From contig NC_084891.1 in the NCBI RefSeq assembly GCF_958979055.1, positions 1,565,001 to 1,629,000 on the forward strand: a DNA stretch of 64,000 bases. Reading direction: 5' to 3'. Below the pieces are notes generated by a model. The model was not told the origin of the DNA. It saw nothing but the letters and a program-made list of their open reading frames with translations, and made no database searches. Shown in pieces: positions 46,504 to 58,710 of the stretch. Every line of letters starts with the position of its first letter. The stretch's first letter is position 1. Source of the stretch: Alnus glutinosa (lineage: Eukaryota; Streptophyta; Magnoliopsida; Fagales; Betulaceae). Position numbers and translations under genes: made by a program.

Positions 46504-48896
46504 TATGACGAGGAACCCTTCCAAGGCAGCGTCACTTCGTGTACCCACCACTATTAAGTAAACCTCGGACCAATTATATTACATTGGAAACTTAAAAATA
46601 GCAACTCAGCTACTCCCTCCACACAAAAAAGATGAGGTATTTTCCTTTTTAGACTGTCCTAAAATGTATGAAAGTTTTAAAAACAAAAGCATTTATCCAT
46701 TTAACTTCCTGCATTACCCTTAAATTTAAACCTGCATTTTTTTAAATTTTGAAACCAGCTTTGTTGGTTCACCTAAGAGCATTTTAGGAGAATTCTTATG
46801 TTTATTTTGTTTCGTTATGCATGCCATTTTCAAACTTCCATCTATTTTGATATGGAGGGAGTAATAAATAGACCAATCACATAAAAACTCATATACTATA
46901 AAACTAAGGGCAGAATGCAAAATCTATATTCCCAACAAAAGGATTAAAAAGATCTCAAGTTTAAAATGGACACCAAACTAGAACACCAAAAAAGCCATTT
47001 ATCACACTTGAAGTGGCAAAAGCTGTAACAAATACTCATTGAAGCATGCATAGAACACATTTGTAGCTTAGAATTATGAGGATATGACTGCTATCTTGAC
47101 CTGTTTACTTCTGCTCCCAATGGAAACAAACAACCCCATAATGTAAGCATATTATACACCAACACAAGAAAAAATACTCACGGAATAGAGGGTTGCATAG
47201 AGGTCCTTTCATCTTTTGAAACACAAGCTTATATAAATCATCTTAATAAATTAATTCAAAAAATAACTTTCTGATCTTTAAAGAAAAGAGAGAAAAACTG
47301 GCTATTATAAATGGAGTGATCATAATTAGTTTGACAACAACTTCCCTCGATAAGGAAGGAGATATGACAAGGCCAATAACAATGATCTAAGAAGACTTGT
47401 ATGCACAGTTAAAAAATGTGCAAGCTCCCCCCGCCCCCCCCCCCCCCCCCCCCATCCCATCCCTGTTCTCTTCTTTTCCCTCTCCCCACACCCAAATTAA
47501 ATAAGTTATCCTAATAATTGTGATAACTGTAGTGATTTCATCATCAATGAGCAGCCTAACAATCAGAAAAATGCAAGTGAGAAGAATGTATTATACGTTC
47601 TGTTTCTACTTTTATCTCATCGGTCCACTTACTATTTCATTGTTGTGGAACACTCCTACCTCCTAATGAATGAAATCATTTTCTCCACCCAATTTTCCAA
47701 CATCTTCAATTTCCATATCGAACTAGGCTTGAGGAAAGAAAGTAAATTGTTTTTTCAAAACATGAGCAAACAGCTACAAAATATCGATTTAATCATGGAA
47801 GTGAATTGTTTGTTTTACTTAATAAAAAAATAAAAAATCACAGAAGTATAAAGAATGACCAACAAGCTCTTTTCATCATGCATTGCACTAGAGTTGCCCA
47901 AATGGATTCCTCAAGTGAGCTAAGCATCTGATCCATGAAGTAATCACTAATCAGCAAAGAGTCAAAGACCTCATTAAAGCAAAATCCTAAAAAGCAGATA
48001 CTCTCAAAGGCTAGAGCAGTGTAATTCTGCCGCTCAGCTCACTAAACATAGGCGAAAGGTATGAAGATTTCTACTTTTCCATCACATATCAAGATGTAAA
48101 TGGCATGTATGAGCACCTGACATTTAATCCGTCACCCATGGGAGTCACTGCTCACTGGAACTATAATATATACCAGAAATAGTGAATTCTAATGAAGGGG
48201 AAGGGGGAGAAGACACTGTAAACAGGTCTCGTTTTCCTAAATGCTTAGTCATATTAATATGTACCCCTTTCCAGTAACTTCGTGGAGACACTTTGTTCTG
48301 AAGTGTAAGCTTTGTTGCATCTAACAGTGGATTCCCAAACTGGACGCTACTAACAGATGGACACTCAAATCATTACCAAAGAGACTATCATTGTAATAAT
48401 CAGTAAACAATTAGGGTAATGGTTGACCCTATATTATTAACACAACTAACAAAGAGTTGAAAGAATTAAGAAAATATTATTGTGCTCCTGCTACAAATTA
48501 AGCTCCAACTCCAAATGTGGATTTCGCCTAAGCCGTTAAATAGTTATGTAGATTCAGTAATCTGGCTCTCCATAGATGATCAGTTTTATTTCAGATTAGC
48601 TGCGGACCAATAGAAATAAACCCAAAACTACTCCAAAATCTTAATTTTCCTAATGCTACGTTCTCGTTGCGCAGAATTGCATCCAATTCGAGGATTCCAT
48701 TTCTGCAAAACTAAATCATATATGCTTATATGTATATATAAATGTGTGAGCGCGCGCACGAAACCAACTGAATCTAATTTCATGCAACCAAACACAACTC
48801 AAATCAAGAAATTAAAATTAACAAATAAAACAACAGATGATATTGCTAAAAAAATCATTTTCAATAATTGATTTTATCACCAAGACAGACCGGGGG

Positions 48897-48928
<32 letters not shown>

Positions 48929-49165
48929 CCTTACCTGAGAGATTAACCAGGCTTTCTCCATGCGGCTGGCGAAATTGAAGGAGCTTTCGTACGAGTCCAC
49001 CAGTGAAGCCCGAACAGCACAAACCCTAGAATTCGTGGACCTCGCAGTAGTGGCCGTTGTACCACGAGGTACAATCACCCGAACACCATTCGGCGACTCG
49101 AAGGTCTTATTTTGGATTGGTTTCGGCACAATCACATACCTGCTACAACACATACAGCTCATCAT
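45479..49165 (-). CDS. DnaJ-type zinc-finger (CxxCxGxG) protein, BSD2/LQY1-like family
   Basis: Three exons on the minus strand: 48935-49165, 45679-45828 and 45479-45556, with GT-AG borders in phase 0, giving 152 residues. The N-terminal ~60 residues are rich in S, T, R and V with few acids, like a chloroplast transit peptide (MMSCMCCSRYVIVPKP..., then RVCAVRASLVDSYESS). Four CxxC pairs follow: C84-C87, C95-C98 (CKWCRGTG), C121-C124 (CVICGGVG) and C132-C135 (CSDCKGTG), forming the DnaJ cysteine-rich zinc-binding domain without a J-domain. Relatives such as BSD2 and LQY1 assist Rubisco or photosystem II assembly. The layout matches a small Arabidopsis DnaJ/Hsp40 cysteine-rich protein (At2g24860-like, from memory). 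Intron 1 is about 3.1 kb. An alternative start at a nearby Met would only shorten the transit peptide. Confidence 0.9.
45829..48934 (-). other. First intron of the DnaJ zinc-finger gene
   Basis: A 3106-base intron with donor GTAAGG (48929-48934) and acceptor TGCAG-like end at 45829. It contains (TG)n(TA)n at about 46463-46502, a C-run at about 47431-47453, and a 30-base A-run (as read on +) at 48897-48926 directly beside the exon 1 donor. No nested gene is recognised. Confidence 0.75.
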
Positions 49166-52100
49166 TTCTTATTCTCCGATCTCTCTTATTTTCTTTTAGC
49201 TTTTTCTAGGATCAGAGTTTTTAGCGTTTCCGAGGTCGTCGTCTTCTGCGTTTACGTAGGGAAGTTCCCTCGATTTTAAAGAAGATTGCTGAGAGATATA
49301 AAATTAATAATAATTCTCTGTTTAAAAGTAGACGGATTGGGTTAATCCGCCAGAAAAATTTTCAAAGATAAAATCAATTATATTAATATAAAGCGTATGG
49401 GAGGAGTATAATAATTCCCTTAGAAATTTGTGTCCGGTAATGTCACGTAACAAATAACTAGTGTCACGTAAACAGGAATTTACATTTTATGATTGACATA
49501 AATAATTACGTTAATTTGTAAAACATATAAAATAAAAATTAGGAAGAACTTCATTTATAACCATTGAGCTAAAACTCTAAAGAAAATATCAAAACTTTAA
49601 AACATTTTAATTTAGGGTATTCATTTTTCAAAAAATTTTAATTTCAGTCATCCGTTAAATCCTATCAAATTTCTCAAAATACCCATGTTTTTATTTTTTT
49701 AAAAAAAATATTAAAAATTTTCAAAGATTCAGATATGTGTATTTTTGTAAAATTCGTTAAATTCTAACCAACACCTAAATCCTAGCCCTTAAAAAAAAAA
49801 AAAAAAAAAAAAAACCTTAAATCCCAACATTTTTTTTTCCTAAAAATAAAAAAAGTATTTTAAAAGTTTTAATAGAATTTAATAAAAAAATTTAAGGGAA
49901 GATTAATTATAAAGTTATTACGTTAAGCGTAAAACATATATAATAAAAATTATAATACTCATAATAACACTCTTCTTTTCTCTTCTTTTCTTTTTTTTTT
50001 TAAAAAAAATGTATCATAATGCAAGAGATGGTAAGGCAAATCTTAACGTTTATCAATGAGTTCTCCCCCTAATTTGACAACCTTCACGGTCTATTTGAAT
50101 GATAGAAAATTTCAAGAAGCCAAATCCCATTTCCACTTCCAATCTCGATAATATTGGAGAAAAGGAATGAGATAGGACCAAGACTAAATAAATAAATAGG
50201 TAGTCTTGTACGCAATTATATTGATACTTTTATATAACTATTATAATTTATTGAGTTGTATACTAATTTTATAAAATTGAAATTATCTAATTATAAATAA
50301 TAATTAGAGTTGGTCATCATTGTGAAATTAATAATAAAAAATATAAAACATCCTAATCGTTTCGGTCCAAGAGAAAAAAATCGGCTGTTCTTTTTTATAT
50401 GAGTTTTTGAGGTACCAAAGCGGCAAAGTCTGACCCTCAACCAAGGTTGGAAACTGTTTTGCCCAAACTCCGTGCCGTTCCCACTGATTATTAAAGCGAC
50501 GGTAAACAATTAAAAATAAAATATATAGTTAATGTTAAGTATTACACAAATATTTTGTAATAGTGACGTGACAGTCTCAATTAATTCTTTTAATTTTTTT
50601 TTTTTTTTTATAACAAAATTGATCAAGGATTTGTTGAGGATGCCACATCAACATTTTTGGGATAGTTATGGAATAAAAATGTAGTTTCTAACCATTATTC
50701 AAAAAAAAAAAAAAAGTAGTGCTACATATTATATTTTTATCCCATAATTATCTCACAATGTTGATGTGCTAATCTCAGCCAACCCTTGAATTAATCATCA
50801 TTAAAAATAAATAAAATAGTTGGTTGATACTATTACGTCAGCATTGTGAAATAAAAATATGGTACATAACATTATTATTATAAAAAATAATAAATAAATA
50901 AAAGGTGTAAATTCTTATCATAAAAATTTCATACCGATTAACGTTATATGTTTTAAGTGGCTTTTCTATTTTTAGTGGCTGACATTGAATGTTACTTAAA
51001 ACGCATCATGTCAACCAGTGTAAAATGAGAGTACTGATAAATGGGAGTGAAGGTTAAAGAGTAGCATTAATAAAAAAAAATAGTAATGTTAGAAATCACA
51101 CATTAATGAGTTTTATCTCATCGAGCTTATGTGGCAATGTCAATCAATCATTAATTCAAGTAATTGTTAAAATAATAATTAGCACTACCACCTTGGGTCG
51201 TTGAAATTAAAAAAACAAAAATAAATTTGACCGATAGGGGCAAGTTTGGCGTCCAACTCATGTAATGGAACGATGCCGAAAATAAGCACACAAAAAACAA
51301 AAGAAATTAGATTCAATTTTTTTTTAAATATATATATTCAGAGATGTATACAACTTAATAATAATTATCTTTTCATTTACTAACCTATCCATAAAGTTTG
51401 GATAAAAATGAAGACAAATATAATAGAGTATTATAAAGATAATCATATAACGTTTCTATATAAAAATTCATGTAGGATTTAGGAATAAGGCAAAATATGA
51501 TAAAATATTACAGAATACAAATACAATATAATATTAATAGGACAATATTATCTTCCATTTTGTACTATAACATTCATAATGTAGATTTAACCCAAATCTA
51601 GACCATTGAATTTAAATGCACCATTATACAGCACAATTTCACCTCAAAAAATAGATACTAAAATCGAGACATATTGCATGAATGGAGTCGTGCCCAATTT
51701 CTTGGCCTCCCCAATGTGATTTTAGAAGGAAACTCCCTAGTGGTAATCTTAATTAGCCTCGCAAAATCCTCATCTATCTATGTATTAGTGAGTCTCTCCT
51801 GTTATTATTAATTTTTTTTTTTTTTCTATTCAAAGAGGAAAAAGGGAGCAAGGATTACAAAAAAGGTCTTTCTCATTTTTAATCCTAATGGTGTTAGAAT
51901 AATTTAATAATAAATATGTTATTTCTTCATAGCATGTATATATAGATCAATAATAAGAATGACATAGCTTCATTATTCTCAAAATAAGCTTTCAATATTT
52001 GTCTGATTAATCTCCTGTAGATGCCCATTATTACAAAAGAAAAACAATGTCCCGTTTGTGTTGAGAGACTATTACCATCGACCCTAATTTTGCGTATTGG

Positions 52101-53554
52101 CTGAATAAAGTCTAATAGGCCAACTTCACTTATATATAGGTTGAGGGTAAAGACCGGCTTCTGCATGTGTCCATAAAAATTGACTCAAACCGTATGGCCC
52201 TAAAACTAAACAAATGACTATGTCAGTCCACTCAAAATGGATAAATCAAACAAATGAAAGAAAGAAAACAGAGAATAAGTGAAAATGATTCCAAGCACAA
52301 ATGGGGAGCAACCCATTTTGTAACTAAGTGTGCACAAGAGTTGGTACATCTTGTAATCTTCATTGTTAGTGTCTCCAGTCATTTAGAAGATCTCTAATTG
52401 CTCTCATCCTTTTCAATCTATGTAGAAATTAGATTCCTACTGAACGTGGTAAATAACATGAATGCCTAAAACCTTGTGATAAGTGAGGTCCTTTTAATTC
52501 TCTTTATATAGGCTAAGTCTACCTTTTTCTCCACAAGTTTTGCAAACCTTATTATCACTCACCAGACATATTGATGTTTGCTTTAAGAAAGAAGCAAGGA
52601 TGAGCAAGGATTAGACTGCGGATCTTGGCTGAGTCTTTACCCTGAATAATTGTCTAATTGTGGGCTAGCCGAGGTACTGTTCGGCTAAAGGTGAACCATG
52701 ATACCCTGATAAAAAATAAAAATAAAAAGAGGAGGAGAAAGATCTAGCTATCAATATTGAACGAAAAAAAAAAAAAAAAAAAAAGTGTAAATACAAATAA
52801 AATGGTAATTTGAAGGAAAAAGAAAAAAGAAGAATGGACGTGGTCAATTTGTTGGAGCAAGTGATACGTCATCTCGTATGGGCTGCCCATACGACCTGTG
52901 GACTTGGCCGATCAGGCTACATACCGTAAAAGCCCAACGAGTGCTCAGACGACATGCGCACGGCCACACTCGGACGACTCTTTGGGGGATGGGATCATGG
53001 GCCTCATATCAAAAAGGACTATCCAACGGACAGACCCAAAACGACAATAGAAGGTGACAAATTAAAATGAAAATGCCTCAGGCTGCACTTCTGCTGTTGT
53101 GCTTGTACCCAAAGGCCCCGCAACACAATTCCAACAATCCAATAAAAAACATGGTAATATATTCATCCATTTTTGTGAGACTATACGAATTGCCACTATC
53201 AAAGCAGTTCAGTTTCTGGTAGGTGATGTGTCATTTTGTGATTCGTCTTCTTTGAAATTTGAAAAATGATTAATAACTACATCAGGGGATGCCGACATTC
53301 CCACGCCGATGCCTAAGTTAGTAGGCAATTCAGGGAGTATTCAGAGTAATTTTAGAGAGACAAAGTGCTCTATGATACCTGATATTCCTCTTTATTTATA
53401 GAGGTTTGGTGCAGTTAGACTATTCTAAGGATCTTGGATTTCTAGGGATTTGCAGTTGAGGGCGATGTGATATCGGGTGTACGGATCTTCCGGGATCCGT
53501 AACCCATTTGAAGCGACTTTAGTCGCATGTTTCAGAGCAAGATACTTGTGATTC
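49166..53554. other. Intergenic DNA upstream of the DnaJ zinc-finger gene
   Basis: The first ~100 bases form the gene's 5' flank. The rest is AT-rich DNA with small MITEs and no gene I can support. From about 52860 to 53554 the composition changes to LTR-like sequence (TTTATTTATAGAGGTTTGG near 53391), which resumes after the solo LTR at 55988, so an older retroelement fragment was probably the target of that insertion. Confidence 0.45.
50716..50870. mobile_element. Small foldback MITE
   Basis: TAGTGCTACATATTATATTT with TATCCCA...CACAATGTTGATG on the left pairs with GTCAGCATTGTGAAATAAAA with ATATGGTACATAACATTA on the right. Related loosely palindromic stretches occur at about 50530-50700, 42540-42740 and 51080-51190. 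Confidence 0.55.
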
Positions 53555-53559
53555 GTATC

Positions 53560-55982
53560 TGTAATGCCCCCAAACCGCTAAGGATTAGGTTCGTCCATTT
53601 TCAAACACCAATCCGCAAAGATTCATAAGGTCTGCTAGGTAACCTAGCTAATATGCTGAATTAAGTAAATTACTATAAAATAATTTTAAAACTCAGATCT
53701 TCAATAAATGTGGAACGATTATTTCGAAAAGAGTAATTATGTTTGATACAATAAATGAAAATGCAAAGGAAACTAAATTTATCGTGCAAGTGCACTTATT
53801 AAGGTAACGGAAAAAATAATATCCTACTACTAGCCTAGATCCCATCCCGCCCACTTAGATCTCTTTGTTCATAACCTGAAAACAAAACAAAATAAGGAGT
53901 GAGCGAGAAATGCTCAGTAAGACAACCCTCAACCATAAGACGGTTGAATTAACTTCATTTTCTTCAAAACGATTATTAAAATACACTTGAAATCTAAATT
54001 TTCATAACACAAATAAAAATTCAGCATTTTTCTTAACACATAAAATTACTCGTTAATAAATAAATCTTCTCATATTTAGGGCTCATGTACACTATTACGC
54101 CATGTGTACTAGGGTTGTACGGTCAATACGACCCCAGGCAGGTAAACTGTGGCCACAGGCTTACCCCGTCAGATAATTAATTGAAGTGCACTTTGCATGA
54201 CCTAGGGATGGATTACCTTCTTCTCAAAGTTCTTCAGCAGTTGCGCTTCCATCCAAGCAACGGTACCGAGCTTAAGCCTCTGTGAATCTCTGTGAATATC
54301 TCTAGGGCCAAAATAATAGTCTTCTTCACACACGTTCCTCATTTATAAAATTCTTATTCTCATAAATTATTCTTATTCTCTTTACTTTTCTTGTAGTACA
54401 TCTTGAGGCCACGTGTAGGAAGGTTTTAACTCTTCTCTTTTTCATTTCTACCAAAAGTAGTGACTTCCCATCTCGGGGTAAAATAAGAAATTTTTCTATA
54501 ATTGGAAAGTCCTTTAGAACTGAGGTTTTTCTTAAAATCGTTACTTTCAAAATATAATTTCCACTAAATAACTTTCATATCGAAACTAATTTAAGATAAA
54601 TCCTTCATGCAAACAATATAAATTGAAATAAAGAACGAGAACAATTAATCGCAAATATGCTAATAAAGGGATAAAGTAATATGACATAAAACAATTTGAG
54701 AAAGGGTAGAGGATCCCTTACATCTTTGAATGCAGTACGTCGTTGAAATACCTCAACAGGTAACTAGTTACCTGATACAGGTTTAAATAAATTAGTACCT
54801 CGTACTAGTCATTAAACTACACACTAACATCACTAAGATTCGTCTTACTAACCTACCGAAAATGGATTCTCTAAATATGTTTAAAGACATTAATTACTCG
54901 AATAATATTTAAATCATTAAATAAGTAACAGCACGATTTCTTTTATTGATATTAGAAATACAACTTAATAAAGATATTTGTCATCAGAAATATTTTCTCT
55001 TAAATAAATTCCGATATCACATACTATACCCTTAATAAAAATGATTTATAAAAGTAATCCATGATTTCTTTTAAAAAAAAAAAAAAATCAAAACACTAGA
55101 AAAGGAATGAGAGGACGGTGCTGTGGTTCAGACAAAAAGAAAGACGCAGAAAAAATCTTCAGTTGACTGCTACAGGAAATCAATTAAAAAAGAAAAGAAA
55201 AGGAAGACAATAAAATAAGACAAAAGGCCACGTAACGTTGGTACATGGAGAAAGACAAAGGAGGGAGAAAAAAGACATCATGCAAACCAATGTAGTATTT
55301 CATTTCTGTAGTAAAATAACTACTAAAAGAAAAGAAAGGTATGCCATGTTGTGTTATGTTTGCTATAGATATTAAAGACAAGAGGCAAATGGCCAAAAAA
55401 AAAAAAAAAAATTTGGTAGGTGCCAAATAAGTTAAATTTTTTTTTTTTTTATCTTATAGTTTTTTTTTTTAAAAAAAAAAAAAAATTTCCACCTAATAAT
55501 TTTTTTTTTTAGGAAATTGGGGGGGGGGGGGCCATGGCCCCTGCCATCCCCCCCTCCCTCCGTCTCTGAATGAGAGTGACGGCGAAAATATTTACTTATA
55601 GTAGTAGGGTTCTGGGTTTCATTCTTTGGCTGCTAGGGTTTTATGTATTAAAACATGTATTTTAATAATAATAAAATTAGATATCTCATATTTAAAATAT
55701 AAAATCCCCTCTCTATTTTTTTTTCTTTTTTTTTTTTTTCAAGCAAGACTAGATTGGGTTTTAAATATTAATATGAATATAAAATATAAAAGTGGAATTT
55801 AAATTGATATAAATTTATTACATTTAAAAGCAGGCGTTTTAATAAAATCTAGAAGCGGTTATTTAATAACAAGAAGTAAAAATACATATGTAAAATCAGG
55901 TGTTTATTATTCCTGTCTAGTTATCTATTCTCATAGGTAGTAAAGACTATTCTACCCTCAAAATAGGGTCGAGGTTATTACA
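53560..55982. mobile_element. Solo LTR, 2423 bp
   Basis: It starts TGTAATGCCCCCAAACCG and ends GGTCGAGGTTATTACA, giving TG...CA termini with a 6-base inverted repeat TGTAAT/ATTACA. Perfect 5-bp duplications GTATC lie on both sides (53555-53559 and 55983-55987). Inside is the phrase AGGAGTGAGCGAGAAATGCTC with CAGTAAG, seen in long LTRs of plant Gypsy-like elements (from memory). No internal gag-pol or second LTR is present. The interior contains homopolymer patches at 55075-55088 and 55397-55531. Confidence 0.85.
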
Positions 55983-55987
55983 GTATC

Positions 55988-57141
55988 CCTTGAAGTCCAG
56001 GTGGTTCCGCAATATCCGTGGTCTCGGATGTGCGGTGTGTTCAGGCCGGTCTGCCCGGTCGAGTGGGCCAATTGTGCCCAAAAAATTGTGATGGGCTCAA
56101 AAACTGAGGAGACTAATAATTTTCCCATCAAGACTGATATCAAAAGATGGCAACCAAATGTCATACGAGACTGATAAAATGTATTGTATACAAATTATTA
56201 GAGGGTGAAAAGGCGAACGGTTAATAACCGCTTACTAACTGTTAATTGCCTAACCTCTTTTGTAGGCAGTTAAAAAAAAAATTCATTAATGAGCTACCTA
56301 TATATATGCAAAACAACGTCGTTTCATATGGAGTTTTAAACGACACAATGCATTCGGTAAATAAATAAATAAACAAAAACAAAAACAAAGAGGTCCAATG
56401 AAGGCCCAACACCAAAAAATAAGCCTAAAATGTCCAACATTAAAAGTGGTTATGCGGTGTAGTTATAACTTTAAAAAACTACTAACTGCATAAGGCAAAA
56501 CGTAATAACCGCTTTAGGCAGTTATTGTTAGCAATTAAAGACAATAACAATTAACCATAATCACATTTTCACTCCTAAGCATTATTATCCAAAATCATTC
56601 TTTATCATTGATGTATGCAAACAATTGTGAACACCATGACTTTCCCTTGTGTTCCCACACGCCACCCCCAATAGAATTTCCATTTGTCCAAGTATTTCCT
56701 ACAATATAAACCAAAGTCCTTCCGTTCCCATAAACAAATATGAAAAATATTTAGGTATTACAATTTTTATTATTTTTTTTTTACTGATGGTACTTTATTA
56801 ATAAAAAATTAAGTAACAAAAATTAAGTAACAAAATTTAATAAATAAATTTAATTGTTAATGACTAACGAGGCAAGTATTACGTAGACTGTCATATTAAT
56901 TTGTAAGAAACTTGTAGTAAAACCAGTAGTACCCTAACACAGATTATTATTATCTTTAATTATTTCATGTAAAATGGAGAAAAAATATTTTATAGTCCAA
57001 ATTAAATTTTACATATATAATACTATATATTGCCAAGTAATGAATATCTTATCATCTCATTTAAATTTTTTAAATAACATAATATTAGGTATTTGTTAAA
57101 TATGAATCATAAAATAGTTTAAACTCATTTCCCCTTAAATT
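55988..57141. other. Intergenic DNA with one decayed TIR element
   Basis: No gene. About 56205-56580 has loosely inverted ends (AGGGTGAAAAGGCG...GGTTAATAACCG and CGGTTATTG...CATTTTCACTCCT) resembling the hAT-like MITE at 28321-28669. Confidence 0.4.
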
Positions 57142-57777
57142 GAGAAGAATTTTATTCAGAAAAAGGCCTCCCAAAAATCACGCCTTAAACATTCTCACAA
57201 ACCAGTCACTACAACATCATAAAACATAACATCTACTTTTTCTCTCTAGAATGGAAAAACACAACACCATGACTTCACCATCATCGCCAACAGCAACAAC
57301 CTTCGTGCAAGCAAACACACACCTTCAGAAACCTAGTCCGGAGGCTGACCGGCTTGTTCGCTAACTCGGAGAAGCTCCCTGTCAACTCCCCTTCAAAACT
57401 CTTCCCTAAAGCCTTCACTCTCGGTGAGCCCACCGATCCCCACCGGTTACCCTTCAAGCTCCACTAGCGAAGGCACACCAACACCATGAGAAAGCTCGAA
57501 ATCAAGCTAGGCCTCACCACTCTCCACAACAACTCACCCCCCCAAATTTAGCGAGTCGACTCACTGGTTCAGAGCCCTATAACGCCACTCTGGTCTGAGC
57601 CACCGTTTCTACCAAGTTCTTGGGCCGAGTTGCCGTCGTCACTGATGTTGTCGGACAAGGAGAAGGCTATAGCCAATTTTTTTTTTCTTTTTCTTTTTGG
57701 CTAAGATATCTTTAATACTCGACTGCGTGGCTAGGTTTTGGGCTATTTATTAATACATTAGAATAAAATTTTGGGTA
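57142..57777 (+). repeat. Inverted duplication, decayed copy
   Basis: Inverted relative to 61402-62196. Homology begins at GAA(G/A)AATTTTATTCAG, covers the VQ promoter, leader and coding region, and ends at TTAATACATTAGAATAAAAT. The decayed copy is about 160 bases shorter because the C-terminal coding part is missing. Confidence 0.92.
57251..57672 (+). pseudogene. VQ-motif gene pseudogene
   Basis: It opens with M-KHNTMTSPSSPTATTF-QA like the intact gene at 61536-62078, then loses frame in a CA run at about 57314-57323 (two bases fewer than the intact copy) and stops at 57362-57364. The VQ core codon CAG is CGG here, so even in frame the motif would be VR. Downstream blocks (LF.KAFT, HTNTMRKLEIKLGL, LMLSD-EKA) persist in other frames. 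About 150 bases encoding the last ~50 residues are deleted after GGAGAAGGCTAT. The gene is clearly broken. Confidence 0.93.
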
Positions 57778-58364
57778 AATATATAATAAATCTAGGATAG
57801 GAGCGCTTTCTTTTAAAAAAAAGCCCCTCACATTTTTTTTTATCTACATTGGATCCTTTAGTTTTTTGCAAATTTGAAACCGGCCCCTCCGTGAGTTTTT
57901 CGTTCATTTTCGCAACCTTTGTTAATGCCACGTCAGCATTTTCACTACATCATCTTAAAATGTTATGTTTTATTATATTATTTTATTTTGTAATTAAAAT
58001 TTTATTTTTTAAATTTTTTTAAAAAAATGGAAAGAGGGGTTTGGGGGTGGTTGCCGATGGAGCCACCCCCGTAAGGGTGGGGGGTGGCCTGTGAGCCACC
58101 TCCAGAGGTGGCCTGCACCACCCCCCGACCCCCTGGGGGTGCTTTCGGGCCACCCCTATACCCATATAATTAAACGAATTAGACCCCTCAAAACTATCTC
58201 TCTAATTTCGTGTTAGATTCGTATAAATAAAGTCACTTATCGTCAGGTTTGAGTCATGTCGAAGTATTGGTATAAGATTATATATGTCAATCTTAATCCG
58301 ATTCATTTAATTAAAAAAAGTTGATCCATTAATTTTATGTTAAATTTACATATCATATTAAAAA
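57778..58364. other. Intergenic DNA with a GC-rich hairpin patch
   Basis: No gene. At 58030-58165 an otherwise AT-rich stretch holds repeated GGGGTGG and CCACCCC blocks in both orientations, able to fold into hairpins or G-quadruplexes. Confidence 0.45.
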
Positions 58365-58701
58365 GGGATAATTGCACTACTGGTCCTTGGGGTTGGCCTA
58401 AATTACAAATAATTCACTGTGGTACTATAATTACAAATCACTCCCTGAACCCGTTTTTCATTCACTAAGTAAATAAAATCCATTAGTAGATTACAATACA
58501 AATAATATTTACAGGTTGCCTCACTATATATTTATATGACGTGGCAAACTAACGGATTCTGTTAATTTGGTGGACAGAAAACGGGTTTAGAGAGTGATTC
58601 GTAATTATAGTTTACAACAATGACCTTCCATAAACTTTTTGTATCACAAAGAGTGATTCTTAATTTAGGCTAACCCCATGAATCAGCGGTACAATTATCC
58701 T
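58365..58701. mobile_element. Complete MITE with 9-bp target duplication
   Basis: The 337-bp element starts GGGATAATTGCACTACTG and ends CAGCGGTACAATTATCC with one further T. It is flanked by perfect TATTAAAAA duplications (58356-58364 and 58702-58710). The element is foldback through most of its length (GGTTGGCCTAAATTAC vs TAATTTAGGCTAACCCC). The 9-bp duplication suggests a Mutator-type origin. A partial copy is at 18216-18475. Confidence 0.85.
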
Positions 58702-58710
58702 TATTAAAAA

